Below, piece by piece: positions 25,775 to 35,040 of a stretch of 64,000 bases of DNA. The notes under the pieces were generated by a model that was not told the DNA's origin, did no database searches, and was given only the letters and a program-made list of their open reading frames with translations. The position numbers and the translations under genes are program-made. This stretch comes from JABDMH01 sp965223105 (lineage in GTDB: Bacteria > Bacteroidota > Bacteroidia > Chitinophagales > Saprospiraceae): contig OZ244987.1 of the NCBI GenBank assembly GCA_965223105.1, forward strand, positions 3,906,001 through 3,970,000. Reading direction: 5' to 3'. How positions within the stretch are numbered: the first letter of the stretch is position 1; every line of letters begins with the position of its first letter.

Positions 25775-27139
25775 ATGAAAAAAACCAAAAATAAGCGACT
25801 AATTATTCGGGACGGCTGGGTGGTATCATCTGGACAAGTTCAAAAGAAAACAATTGCTGTCGAGAATAGGCAAATTACGCTTGTTGAGAATGACATTCCG
25901 ATTGAAAACGATGATAAGATTATTGAAGCAAGTGACAAATACATATTGCCCGGATTCATAGATATACACAATCATGGAGCCACCGGATTTGATTTTTCCT
26001 TTGGGACTTATGATTTGGCGCAAGATGAATTCAAACATGAAGCAGAGTCATTCCGTAATGGTTTGAGATCGGCATGCGATTTCTATACTAAAAGTGGAGT
26101 GACCCGAGTACTGCCCACTACCATGGCAGCACCACTTGACTACCTTCTGAAATCATTGGACCACCTGAAATCCCTTATCGAGGAAGATCCGCTAACTGGG
26201 TCAATTATAGGTGGAGTAAATATCGAAGGTACATTCCTCGTCGATCCAGCCTATGCCGGAGCACAAAACCCGAAGTTCTTCTATCCATTGAGTGATGAAA
26301 TATTGAATCAATTGATTGATGTTGCTGGAAACTTAATTCGTGTTGTCAACATTCCTCCCGAGCATGGAGTGGAGGCCTTACCATTCATCTCTCAGTTGAG
26401 GGATCAAGGTACCGTTGTGGCAGCAGGGCACACCAATGCCTATGGCAATATGGTTGCTGCAGCAGCAGAAGCGGGTCTGCGTTTAGGCGTACATTTTCTC
26501 AATGGTCCGGCCAGGAGTTCCTCCAAGAGCTTTCATCAGGGAGGTGCCGAAGAAATGATGCTCAAGCATGATGACATATCCCTTGAAATCATCGGGGATG
26601 GCTATCATGTTGATCCCTCTTATGTTCGCGATATTATTGCTCGAAAAGGCTTGAAGAAGGTAATCATTGTAACCGATAGTATGTTTGCCAATGGGTTGTA
26701 TGATCTTAAGCGTTTTACCATGTTTGGTCTCCAGGGAGCTGTCAGTCAAAATCGTGAATATCTGCAAATGCTCAATGCTGAGGATACGTTGTTTGGAAGT
26801 GTATTGCGCTCCGATGTGGCTTTCGCCAATCTGGTAAAGTGGCTTTCCAGTGAGATCCCTGGTGTATGGCATCGTCAGCATCAAGCCATGAGTAGAGACG
26901 ATGCCGTCATTGCAGCAAGTACAATGATGAGTGAGAATCCCGCCCGGTTGCTCGGTCTTTTTAATCATTCCAATATAGACCCTGGTACTGGAAGTATTGT
27001 CCCAGGCAAATGGGCAGATATCATCATTGGCCACTTTACATCCAACGAATGTTTTCAAATCGACCACACTTTGGTGAAAGGCAATTTGATGGTATCTGCA
27101 TCATCTGGATTACTTGTGTCAAGTACACAACATGGATAA
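25775..27139 (+). CDS. nagA: N-acetylglucosamine-6-phosphate deacetylase-like amidohydrolase (NagA family)
   Basis: The 454-residue protein has the amidohydrolase order of NagA: P-G-F-I-D-I-H65-N-H67-G, G-V-N-I-E151-G-T-F, A-A-G-H219-T-N-A, V-H240-F-L-N-G-P, D-G-Y-H278-V-D-P and V-T-D301-S-M. All metal and catalytic residues are in place. The reaction would be GlcNAc-6-P to GlcN-6-P plus acetate, feeding NagB. It is longer than the usual 380 residues, with inserts around 75-105 and 310-350, and it has F-L-N-G-P instead of L-F-N-A-M. Another N-acetyl sugar is possible. Cytoplasmic; part of the plus-strand sugar run. Confidence 0.8.
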   Translation: MKKTKNKRLIIRDGWVVSSGQVQKKTIAVENRQITLVENDIPIENDDKIIEASDKYILPGFIDIHNHGATGFDFSFGTYDLAQDEFKHEAESFRNGLRSACDFYTKSGVTRVLPTTMAAPLDYLLKSLDHLKSLIEEDPLTGSIIGGVNIEGTFLVDPAYAGAQNPKFFYPLSDEILNQLIDVAGNLIRVVNIPPEHGVEALPFISQLRDQGTVVAAGHTNAYGNMVAAAAEAGLRLGVHFLNGPARSSSKSFHQGGAEEMMLKHDDISLEIIGDGYHVDPSYVRDIIARKGLKKVIIVTDSMFANGLYDLKRFTMFGLQGAVSQNREYLQMLNAEDTLFGSVLRSDVAFANLVKWLSSEIPGVWHRQHQAMSRDDAVIAASTMMSENPARLLGLFNHSNIDPGTGSIVPGKWADIIIGHFTSNECFQIDHTLVKGNLMVSASSGLLVSSTQHG

Positions 27140-27184
27140 TCCAGAGACATCTCATATCTTAAGTAAATCTAAAATTGATCATTC

Positions 27185-28891
27185 ATGGCGAATCTAAATA
27201 TCCAGGCGCAGCAAGCCAACACTTATGACGCCATTGTCATCGGTTCAGGCATCAGCGGAGGTTGGGTTGCCAAGGAACTCTGTGAGAAGGGTATCAAAAC
27301 CTTGGTTCTTGAAAAAGGTCGAATGGTAAAGCACGTAGGTGACTATCCTACGGCAACTGATGAAAGCTGGGACCATGAGCTACGGGGCACCTTAAGCTAT
27401 GAAGATCAGCAGAAGCATCATGTGGGACATAGCATTGGTTTTGTAAGTCAGTACAACAAACATTTTTATGCCAACGATTTAGAAAATCCCTACACGGAAA
27501 TTAAACCATTCATATGGATTCGAGGTCACCAGGTAGGAGGCCGATCATTGCTCTGGGGCAAGCAATGTTACCGTTGGAGTGATCTGGACTTTGAAGCCAA
27601 TCTTAAGGATGGCTATGGAATCGACTGGCCTATCAGATACAAAGATTTAGAGCCCTGGTATACTCATGTTGAAAAATTTGCTGGCATCAGTGGTGCTCCT
27701 TTGGGACTTCCCCATCTACCTGACAGCCATTTTTTACCACCTATGGAATTGAACTGTGTCGAACAACATGCCAAAGAAAAAATCGAAGAGAATTTTCCTG
27801 GCCGGCATTTAATCATTGGTAGAGCAGCGCATCTCACTCAGCCCTTGAATGGCCGTGGAAAATGTCAATACCGAAACCGGTGCAACCGGGGTTGTCCCTA
27901 TGGTGCGTATTTCAGCAGCAATGCAGTTACCCTACCGGCGGCCGAGAAAACCGGAAACCTGACCATACGCCCTCACTCAGTTGTTGAATCCATCATCTAC
28001 AACGATCAAACAGAAAGAGCTACCGGCGTACGGATTATTGACGCTGAGACTATGGAGAGTATGGAGTTTCACTCCAAAATTATTTTCTGCAATGCCTCAG
28101 CACTAAGTACCACCGCTATATTGCTGCGCTCAGTATCTGATCGTTTTCCCAATGGGTTGGGGAATGACAGTGGTGAATTGGGCCACAACCTGATGGATCA
28201 CACGTACAAAGTTGGGGCGATGGGTACCATTGAGGGTTTTGAGGATCAATATTATAAGGGCCGTCGACCCAACGGTATCTATATACCACGATACTATAAT
28301 CTTGACAACCATACGAAAACGGATAGGTTTGTTAGGGGTTTTGGATATCAAGGAAGTGCAGGGAGAAGTTCCTGGAGCAGCGGGATAGGGTCAAATGAAG
28401 TAGGTGGTGAATTTAAAGACGCACTTTTCAAACCCGGTCCGTGGGGAATGTTTATTACGGGTTTTGGTGAATGCCTTCCCTACCACGACAATAAAGTCTG
28501 GTTAAATCATGAATTGAAGGACAAATATGGTTTACCCACTTTAAACATCGATTGCGAATTTAAAGAGAACGAACTTGCCATTAATCAACAGATAAAAGAA
28601 GACGCAGTCGAAATGTTGGAGGGTGCTGGATTTAAGGATATTTTGGCTTTTGATAATGAATCTCCTCCAGGTCATGGTATACACGAAATGGGAACAGCCA
28701 GGATGGGTCGCGACCCTAAGTCATCAGTATTAAATCAATGGAATCAGGTATATGCAGCGAAAAATGTATTTGTAACCGATGGTGCTTGCATGACCTCTTC
28801 CTCGTGTGTCAATCCATCCCTTACTTATATGGCCATTTCAGCGCGCGCCGCAAATCATGCCGTTGATCAATTAAAAAAACAAAATATCTGA
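27185..28891 (+). CDS. GMC-family oxidoreductase, FAD sugar dehydrogenase large subunit type
   Basis: The 568-residue protein has the FAD-binding G-S-G-I-S-G-G at 20-26, the G-G-R-S-L-L-W-G block (118-125), and the catalytic His500 and Asn543 (C-V-N-P-S-L-T-Y). A C227-x5-C233-x3-C237 motif resembles the [3Fe-4S] site of gluconate, glucose and fructose dehydrogenase large subunits. No signal peptide. The next gene, 2 bp on, encodes the small subunit with a Tat signal, so the pair is probably exported folded as a hitchhiker complex. No cytochrome c subunit gene is adjacent. Likely oxidises a sugar or glycoside (possibly to the 3-keto form) in the periplasm. Confidence 0.87.
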   Translation: MANLNIQAQQANTYDAIVIGSGISGGWVAKELCEKGIKTLVLEKGRMVKHVGDYPTATDESWDHELRGTLSYEDQQKHHVGHSIGFVSQYNKHFYANDLENPYTEIKPFIWIRGHQVGGRSLLWGKQCYRWSDLDFEANLKDGYGIDWPIRYKDLEPWYTHVEKFAGISGAPLGLPHLPDSHFLPPMELNCVEQHAKEKIEENFPGRHLIIGRAAHLTQPLNGRGKCQYRNRCNRGCPYGAYFSSNAVTLPAAEKTGNLTIRPHSVVESIIYNDQTERATGVRIIDAETMESMEFHSKIIFCNASALSTTAILLRSVSDRFPNGLGNDSGELGHNLMDHTYKVGAMGTIEGFEDQYYKGRRPNGIYIPRYYNLDNHTKTDRFVRGFGYQGSAGRSSWSSGIGSNEVGGEFKDALFKPGPWGMFITGFGECLPYHDNKVWLNHELKDKYGLPTLNIDCEFKENELAINQQIKEDAVEMLEGAGFKDILAFDNESPPGHGIHEMGTARMGRDPKSSVLNQWNQVYAAKNVFVTDGACMTSSSCVNPSLTYMAISARAANHAVDQLKKQNI

Positions 28892-28893
28892 TC

Positions 28894-29487
28894 ATGGACA
28901 GAAGACAGGTTCTTAAAAGGACATCACTATTGGCGGGTCTCACTTTGGGTGCCGGAACCATCTCCAATCTATTGCAATCTTGTCAGCAAACAGACCGAAC
29001 AGATTGGCAACCGCAATTTTTTTCCCCCGATCAGGTTCCCACGATTTCTGGCATGATTGACGTAATTCTTCCTAAAACGGAAACTCCTGGAGGACTTGAT
29101 CTGAAGGTCGATCTTTTCGTTGATTTGATGTTTGCCAAAGCACTGTCTCCGGCGGATCAAGACCATCTGAAGACCGGCTATAAGGAGATGACCGATCTTT
29201 ATGATCAGAACTTTGGCAAATCATTTCTTGCTCTTTCAGATACCGAGAAAGTCAAGGCGTTGAAATTGTTGGGTAAACACACCAATCAATTCAATCCCAG
29301 CATTTGGGGCAGCACCCTTGGTGAACAACCTCCTATTGATTTTTACCGGCGATTGCGCCAGTTTACTTTACTTGGGTATTTCAGCACCGAAGAAGTCGGA
29401 AAAAATATCCTGGCCTATGACCCCATTCCCGGTGAATTTGATGGCTGTTTTGACATGCCAAAAGACCATCTGGTCTGGACTCTGTAA
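28894..29487 (+). CDS. Gluconate 2-dehydrogenase subunit 3-like protein with Tat signal and lipobox
   Basis: The 197-residue protein starts D-R-R-Q-V-L-K-R-T followed by a hydrophobic stretch: a twin-arginine signal. L-L-Q-S-C30 gives a lipobox, so it is probably a Tat-exported lipoprotein. The body (F-S-P-D-Q-V-P-T-I and I-D-V-I-L-P-K-T-E-T-P-G) is typical of the gluconate 2-dehydrogenase subunit 3 family, which partners GMC subunits. It starts 2 bp after the GMC gene. Role: export carrier and assembly subunit of the dehydrogenase. Confidence 0.88.
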   Translation: MDRRQVLKRTSLLAGLTLGAGTISNLLQSCQQTDRTDWQPQFFSPDQVPTISGMIDVILPKTETPGGLDLKVDLFVDLMFAKALSPADQDHLKTGYKEMTDLYDQNFGKSFLALSDTEKVKALKLLGKHTNQFNPSIWGSTLGEQPPIDFYRRLRQFTLLGYFSTEEVGKNILAYDPIPGEFDGCFDMPKDHLVWTL

Positions 29488-29586
29488 AGTACACGATAAT
29501 CCTCGGTCGAAATCAAAACGATTTCTTGGTATTGAAGGGAAGTCACCCACCCTTTAATACATAAAGAAGTACCCGAAATCATTTCA

Positions 29587-31020
29587 TCAAGCGATCAAAT
29601 CGTGGATGATCTCGCCACCAAACTGAGAGAGCTGTTTGTACCTGCCACCATGAAAATAAGTCAGTTTGTTGTCATCTAAACCAAATAGATGCATTAGCGT
29701 CACATGGAGATCCCTGAGGGGGTGCACAATTTCTACCGCCGCTTCTCCCAACTCATCAGTAGCGCCAATAATGTGTCCCGCTTTGACTCCACCACCCGCC
29801 ATCCAAATCGCCATTGCTTGGGGATTGTGGTCACGACCATAGGCTATGCCTCCTTCCCGCATTCCATTATCGGGAGTACGTCCAAATTCTCCGCACCAAA
29901 CGACCAGGGTTTCCTCCAACATGCCACGCTGTTTTAGATCCTTAATCAAGGCACTAATTGGTTGATCAATGCTGCGAATGAGATTGCCATGAGCCCGGGC
30001 CAGAAAATCGTGGCTATCCCAACCCGAGGAGTAGATCTGTACAAAGCGAACACCTTTCTCTACCAATTTCCTGGCCAGCAGACATTTTCGACCAAAAGCA
30101 TCCGTACTCTTTTGACCAATACCATAATCTTCGTGCACCTTGACTGGCTCGTCATCAATATCCAATACACCGGGTACCGAGGTTTGCATACGGTAAGCCA
30201 ATTCATAATTGTCAATACGTGCCGACAGGTCTTCTTGAAAAGGATGTTCTTTTCGGTGTGTCTCATTCATCTCCTGCAGCAGATCCAGTTTCTTCCGTTG
30301 GTGATACATACTGACTCCGGGAGGGGGATCTATATGTAGGATGGGCGGGCCCTCTTGCCGCAATGGGGTACCCTGAAAGTGAGGAGGCAAGAATCCATTA
30401 GACCAATTTGCTGCTCCCCCTTGAGGAAAAGCCAATTCTGGCAAAACCACAAAAGCAGGTAAATCTTCATTCAATGTTCCTAAACCGTAACTCCACCAAG
30501 CTCCGAGAGCAGGCTCACCTCCGAAGCGATTACCGGTATTCAGGTGATACATCGCCGTAGGATGATTGACAGATTCTGCCTGACAACCTCGATAAAAGCA
30601 AAGCTCATCGGCTACCTCCGCCAGGTGTTGAAAATGCTCACACATATCCACTCCTGAACGCCCAACCTTACGACTAGTGAAAGGACTTCTGACGTAATAT
30701 CTCGATCCACTTGACATAGCAGAAAATTCCTCACCCTTTCGAATAAATTTGGAAAGGTGGTATCGGTCAAGTGCCGGTTTAGGATCAAAAGTATCGATGT
30801 GGCTTGGCCCGCCTTCCATCGTCAGAAAAATAAAATTCTTCGCCTTGGGTATTTCCATGGGAGATCTGGGTGCCAAAGGTGATCTCACCGTCTTTCTTAG
30901 TGGAATCAAAGAATTTTTATCGCAAGCCAGAAGATTACTCAATGCCAAAGCACCAATTCCGGAACTGAGCCGGAACAAAAAATCACGGCGACTAGAATTT
31001 TGCTGGTGCTCAATAGACAT
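29587..31020 (-). CDS. DUF1501 family Tat-exported protein
   Basis: From ATG 31020 (M-S-I-E-H-Q-Q) the product has 477 residues; the open frame adds four residues. S-R-R-D-F-L-F plus a hydrophobic stretch is a Tat signal, possibly with a lipobox (N-L-L-A-C). F-L-T-M-E-G-G-P-S-H-I-D-T-F-D-P-K-P is the DUF1501 opening, and W-C-G-E-F-G-R-T-P-D and G-R-D-H-N-P-Q-A are its sulfatase/phosphatase-like metal-site segments. The function is unknown. The gene overlaps the end of the PSD1 gene by 11 bp, the usual partnership for these families in Planctomycetes and some Bacteroidota. Confidence 0.88.
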   Translation of the reverse strand: MSIEHQQNSSRRDFLFRLSSGIGALALSNLLACDKNSLIPLRKTVRSPLAPRSPMEIPKAKNFIFLTMEGGPSHIDTFDPKPALDRYHLSKFIRKGEEFSAMSSGSRYYVRSPFTSRKVGRSGVDMCEHFQHLAEVADELCFYRGCQAESVNHPTAMYHLNTGNRFGGEPALGAWWSYGLGTLNEDLPAFVVLPELAFPQGGAANWSNGFLPPHFQGTPLRQEGPPILHIDPPPGVSMYHQRKKLDLLQEMNETHRKEHPFQEDLSARIDNYELAYRMQTSVPGVLDIDDEPVKVHEDYGIGQKSTDAFGRKCLLARKLVEKGVRFVQIYSSGWDSHDFLARAHGNLIRSIDQPISALIKDLKQRGMLEETLVVWCGEFGRTPDNGMREGGIAYGRDHNPQAMAIWMAGGGVKAGHIIGATDELGEAAVEIVHPLRDLHVTLMHLFGLDDNKLTYFHGGRYKQLSQFGGEIIHDLIA

Positions 31021-33817
31021 AAACAAATTCATTGGTATTAAACAACACAGAAATGAAGTCGGCCAGTGCCCTGACTTCTGCGGTTACCTGATGGTCCTGA
31101 ATATCCGGAAAATATTTGTCATAGACATCCAAGTATTCAGTATAAACAAAAGGCTCACCAGTCATCTCTTCAAACATCTCGTGATCTACAAAGGAGGGGT
31201 ATTCTGCTTCTACAGGTTTGTTATTACGGTGGTACTGTATGGCTTCGTTCAGGAATGACCTTGCCTTTTCAAGCTCACCACTTTTCGCAGATCGCATCAA
31301 GACTGTTTCGAGAGCACGTCTAAGGCAAAGCTTGACATCTGGCTCTTCCTTCGCTAATTGCCTGGCCAAATAGAGCGCCCGAGCTCTCGTATTTTGGTCA
31401 TTCATTAAAGCAAAGGCTTGAGTTACTACATTGGACGATTCTCTTTTCTCACATGAGAAATTCGTATTGTTCTGATTGAATACCTGTAGCATCGGGTTTT
31501 CAATTGAGCGCTTTCGCTCAATGTAAATGCTTCTTCTGTTTCGTTGTGAAGGAAGCATCGAAGGCTGATAAGCAGGGGAAGTGGAACCCATGGTGTGGCG
31601 TGGCTGCAATGCCACCTCCAACGGTATCTCGGGGCGGACAGGGATTCCTCCCATTTCTGTATTTAATTCTCCCGAAATGAATAGCATGGCGTCTCTGATT
31701 TCTTCAGCAGCCAAACGGCGAGGAGAAAAATAACTCAAATACACATTGTCTGGATCGATCAAGTCGATTTTCTTCCTGTTGGGGTGATCACTTGAGCGCC
31801 GGTAAGCTTCAGAGGTCATGATGATCTTATGTAAATATTTGACTGACCATCCATTCTCTATAAATTCCGAGGCCAACCAATCCAACAGTAGGGGATGACT
31901 GGGCTTGCCTCCGGTGGCACCAAAATTATTCGGACTCTCAGCCAAGCCTCGACCGAAGTGGTACTGCCAAATGCGATTTACCATTACTCTTGCCGTCAAG
32001 GGATTGTAAGGATCTGCTATCCACTTGGCAAAAGCCTTTCTTCGACCGCTTAATCCCGAGGGAATGGATCGTGCAGAGTCAAATGAGGACTGCTCCACGC
32101 TATCGAAAAAATGAACCACAGATAGAACATCGGGTTCGACCGTATCCGAAGGACTATGTACGGATCCTCCTTTGAGAATCGTGGTTATTGCAGGTTTCCC
32201 GTCTACTCCATCCGGAACCCTCATGTTGGTATTGCTGTGCACGACGCGATCAGGACCACTGTACACCGAATAGGCCCACGGTCCGAATCGATCCAAATTT
32301 CGCTGCTGTATCTGCGCATGCTTTTGCAGCACCTTGCGATATCCCAGATCTCCAAAAGTCAGACCATAGTAACGTGGAGGCTGATTCGACAAGTCTAGTT
32401 TTCGCCGTTGCCGTTTAGGCAAATATTCTTTACCACGCTGTTGAAACCACGTTCTCGCAGCCTTCTCTTCTTTGTCACGTATGATTCTCCGCTCTTCCTC
32501 GGTACGAACCATCCAGGCCAGTAATCTTTCCTTTTCTCCAGCCATTGCCACAGTATTCTCCTCGGGCAAGAATGCTGCTTCACGCTGTGCCAGTTGGGTA
32601 GTAGCAAATATTGCCTGAATCTGATAATAATCTCGCGTAGGTACCGGATCATATTTATGATCATGGCATCGGGCACAGTTTAAAGGCGTCGCTAGCAAAG
32701 CTTCTCCGACAATATTGGTGACATCGTCAAGATAGAATTGCCGAGTCTCCTTGGCTACGCTCATACCGGTATGCTCCCAGGGTCCCATACGCAGAAATCC
32801 ACTGGCTATTAGCATCTCTGGATTCAATGAGTCGATCTCGTCACCTGCCAATTGCTCAGTTACAAATCGATCATAGGGTTTGTCTTGATTTAAACTCCGG
32901 ATCACATAATCTCGGTAGCGCCATGCACTGGGACGGGCATAGTCGTTAGAAAATCCATCACTATCGGCATATCTGACCACATCTAACCAATGGCGAGCCC
33001 ACTGTTCGCCATAGTGTGGACTGCTGAGTAGGGTATCTAGAAGTTGGACAAAGGGTACTTCCCGATCATTCAGAAACCAATCCACCTGCTCCTGGCTGGG
33101 TGGCAGTCCAAGCAGATCAAAACAAGCCCTTCGAAGCAAGGTGGCTCGATCTTCTAGAGAAGACGGTTCTAACTGCCGCTTGTCCAAATGTTGATTGATA
33201 AAAAAGTCGATGGGATGAAGATCAGGGGTTGTCTCTGCTGCCTGAGGTTTGTTTAACGGCATGTAGGCCCAGAGATCTGCCTTCCGGTATGAGCGCTCAT
33301 CCCAATCATCTGACTGACCACCCGAGGTCTGAACAGTGATACGGGAATTACTGATCAGGCCTCTTTCAGCCTGCAGCGAATTAATCTTTTTATCATCAGG
33401 CCAGGGAGCACCAGCAACAATCCAACTGTAAAAGGCCTCTACCTCAGTATCGGTCAAAGCTTCCCGCTCCCTGGGAGGCATGGCGATATCCTCATTTTCT
33501 CTACTGATGGCCCTGTAAAGCAAGCTAAATTCAGGTCGCCCCGAGGTAACGAGGGCAGTGCCACTTTCTCCGCCCTCGGTCAAGCTTTTAGGAAATCGAA
33601 GGTCTAAGCCACCCTCCAGTTCGTTGGGCTTATCTCCATGACAAGACCAACATTTCGTTTGCAGTACAGGCAAGATTTCAGATACAAAGAATATCTCGCC
33701 GGACTCCTGATGTTGAGGTGTTTTATACTCCCTCCCACACGACACGAACAATCCCAGGATCGAACCAAACCATAAGATGCAACTATTCGCAATTTGTAGT
33801 GTCCTCAATTTCAACAT
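31010..33817 (-). CDS. PSD1 and cytochrome c domain protein (DUF1549/DUF1553)
   Basis: Starting at ATG 33817 there are 935 residues; the frame reaches 33898 without support. F-V-S-C27 gives a lipobox, then C56-W-S-C59-H60 is a single c-type haem site (planctomycete cytochrome C domain). Next come DUF1549 (P-I-D-F-F-I-N, around 200-400; A-R-H-W-L-D-V-V-R-Y-A-D-S-D-G) and the C-terminal DUF1553/PSD1 domain (about 600-880; L-T-A-R-V-M-V-N-R-I-W-Q-Y-H-F-G). The protein should sit in the periplasm or outer membrane. Paralogue at 55.6-58.8 kb has a LamG insert that this one lacks. Reaction unknown; sugar degradation or electron transfer has been proposed for such modules. Confidence 0.88.
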   Translation of the reverse strand: MLKLRTLQIANSCILWFGSILGLFVSCGREYKTPQHQESGEIFFVSEILPVLQTKCWSCHGDKPNELEGGLDLRFPKSLTEGGESGTALVTSGRPEFSLLYRAISRENEDIAMPPREREALTDTEVEAFYSWIVAGAPWPDDKKINSLQAERGLISNSRITVQTSGGQSDDWDERSYRKADLWAYMPLNKPQAAETTPDLHPIDFFINQHLDKRQLEPSSLEDRATLLRRACFDLLGLPPSQEQVDWFLNDREVPFVQLLDTLLSSPHYGEQWARHWLDVVRYADSDGFSNDYARPSAWRYRDYVIRSLNQDKPYDRFVTEQLAGDEIDSLNPEMLIASGFLRMGPWEHTGMSVAKETRQFYLDDVTNIVGEALLATPLNCARCHDHKYDPVPTRDYYQIQAIFATTQLAQREAAFLPEENTVAMAGEKERLLAWMVRTEEERRIIRDKEEKAARTWFQQRGKEYLPKRQRRKLDLSNQPPRYYGLTFGDLGYRKVLQKHAQIQQRNLDRFGPWAYSVYSGPDRVVHSNTNMRVPDGVDGKPAITTILKGGSVHSPSDTVEPDVLSVVHFFDSVEQSSFDSARSIPSGLSGRRKAFAKWIADPYNPLTARVMVNRIWQYHFGRGLAESPNNFGATGGKPSHPLLLDWLASEFIENGWSVKYLHKIIMTSEAYRRSSDHPNRKKIDLIDPDNVYLSYFSPRRLAAEEIRDAMLFISGELNTEMGGIPVRPEIPLEVALQPRHTMGSTSPAYQPSMLPSQRNRRSIYIERKRSIENPMLQVFNQNNTNFSCEKRESSNVVTQAFALMNDQNTRARALYLARQLAKEEPDVKLCLRRALETVLMRSAKSGELEKARSFLNEAIQYHRNNKPVEAEYPSFVDHEMFEEMTGEPFVYTEYLDVYDKYFPDIQDHQVTAEVRALADFISVLFNTNEFVYVY

Positions 33818-34072
33818 AAGAATATGTCCTCTAAAATTAAGGATTTTGAGAAATTGACACCCTACGCAATCCATTGGTCTTGACATCCAAGCACTCAACC
33901 GTGCTGATCAGTAGCCCAAGCGTCACTGTTAGATGATAACACAGAATGCCCTGTTAGACCAAGTTGATCCATGGGTGTACTTGCCCGGAGCTGCAAAGGT
34001 CAGTCACCCTCATACCAATGATAATCTAACCAGCCGAAACCGAAGGCTGATGACTTGAGAAAGACTCCTTCG

Positions 34073-34504
34073 TTATTCCCGGCCGATTCTAACTCTGCTT
34101 GGCGATGTTTCCACGGATGGCTGTACAGTGGTGGAAATCTCAATGACACCTGCGCTTCCCATGCTGCCGTACGTGGCAGTCTGTGTAAGACTCTGAAGGA
34201 CACGAATGGACTCGACCTCGGCCATGTTTATGGCCTGGTTGGCCCGGACATAGCTGTTTCCCAGAGGAAAACCATTGAGGACGTAAAGAGGCTCATCTTG
34301 AGACTGATTTACTGATCTTCTGACCAGTACCTTTTGATCAAAACCTGTGCCCGTCACCAAAAGACCTCCGTGTTTACGTAGGGCATCAGCAAGCGTACGA
34401 TACTGGGCATAAGGTTGCCTCGGTGAATCTTGCACTCCTGCCGACTGGCCGGTATAGCAAGAAAAACAAATTAAGGTGCATACAAAGGCTACAACTGCTT
34501 TCAT
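34073..34504 (-). CDS. TonB-dependent-receptor plug-domain-only protein
   Basis: A 143-residue secreted protein: signal peptide (V-V-A-F-V-C-T-L-I-C-F-S-C), then a compact plug domain, with L-Y-V-L-N-G-F-P-L-G and V-E-S-I-R-V-L-Q-S-L-T-Q-T-A-T-Y-G-S-M-G-S-A-G-V-I-E-I-S-T, the classical end of TonB receptor plugs. There is no beta-barrel. Such stand-alone plugs occur in Bacteroidota; their role is unclear. It diverges from the TonB receptor gene at 35041 across a 536-bp gap. Intact but short for a receptor, so not a simple truncation since the C-terminus ends naturally after the plug. Confidence 0.75.
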   Translation of the reverse strand: MKAVVAFVCTLICFSCYTGQSAGVQDSPRQPYAQYRTLADALRKHGGLLVTGTGFDQKVLVRRSVNQSQDEPLYVLNGFPLGNSYVRANQAINMAEVESIRVLQSLTQTATYGSMGSAGVIEISTTVQPSVETSPSRVRIGRE

Positions 34505-34604
34505 GATGTATAGTAATTTAAGGATTTACATAGAGCAGAGGAAGCCTTTTCAGCTGGCGAGGTAGCTTATGAAATAGATTGAGGAGATGCTTTTACGAGA
34601 AAAT

Positions 34605-34620
34605 TCGGAGTAAGCTCCGA
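34605..34620 (-). other. Short hairpin in the 34505-35040 intergenic region
   Basis: TCGGAG (34605-34610), loop TAAG, CTCCGA (34615-34620). On the minus strand ATTTTC follows, giving a weak terminator-like look about 100 bp upstream of the plug gene. The rest of this 536-bp gap shows only the palindrome at 34912-34930; no gene is supported in it. Confidence 0.35.
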
Positions 34621-34911
34621 GTGTTAGGGCATTAAGAAGATATGGAATATAAGAATAATTGAGATCAGTGGCAATAAGTAACGCCTCACTGCAGTGAAAT
34701 GAAGATAAATTGCAGCGAATACAGACCATGACCGCCAAATCCGGACCATTCTTTGTCACATTGTAGATGAGTAGGACTACATCGAGCAATCTTCACTTAT
34801 ATTTTACAGGCTTCTAAAATTACACTCAATTCGCCTCGTCTAAATCCAAAATATTTCAAAACCGATCTCACTCAGAGGTTTTTAGAGGTACCCATCAGTC
34901 AGATACTTTCC

Positions 34912-34930
34912 CCCGGGATGTCATCCTGGG
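34912..34930. promoter_or_regulatory. Near-perfect 19-bp palindrome upstream of the TonB receptor
   Basis: CCCGGGATG-T-CATCCTGGG: arms match at 8 of 9 positions around a single central base, 110 bp before the receptor ATG. The one-base centre argues against an RNA hairpin and for a dimeric protein-binding site such as a metal-responsive operator. A TAGATTTA at 35013-35020 could be a -7 element, close to the Bacteroidota TAnnTTTG. Confidence 0.35.
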
Positions 34931-35040
34931 ATCTACAGGAGAAAGACTCGTGACTCCACACCCATTAAGAAGAAGTTGTCTAGGTATTGCTGATATAGAT
35001 CAAGACATTGCTTAGATTTATCATTTGGTAAAAGAAAACA

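Noticed and set aside
32156..32676. Overlapping frames on both strands inside the PSD1 gene
   Set aside because: They are shadows of the long cytochrome-domain gene, whose domains run through without a break.
34550..34789. A 79-residue minus-strand frame in the gap before the TonB receptor
   Set aside because: No signal, motif or start context, and it crosses a hairpin; judged to be chance.
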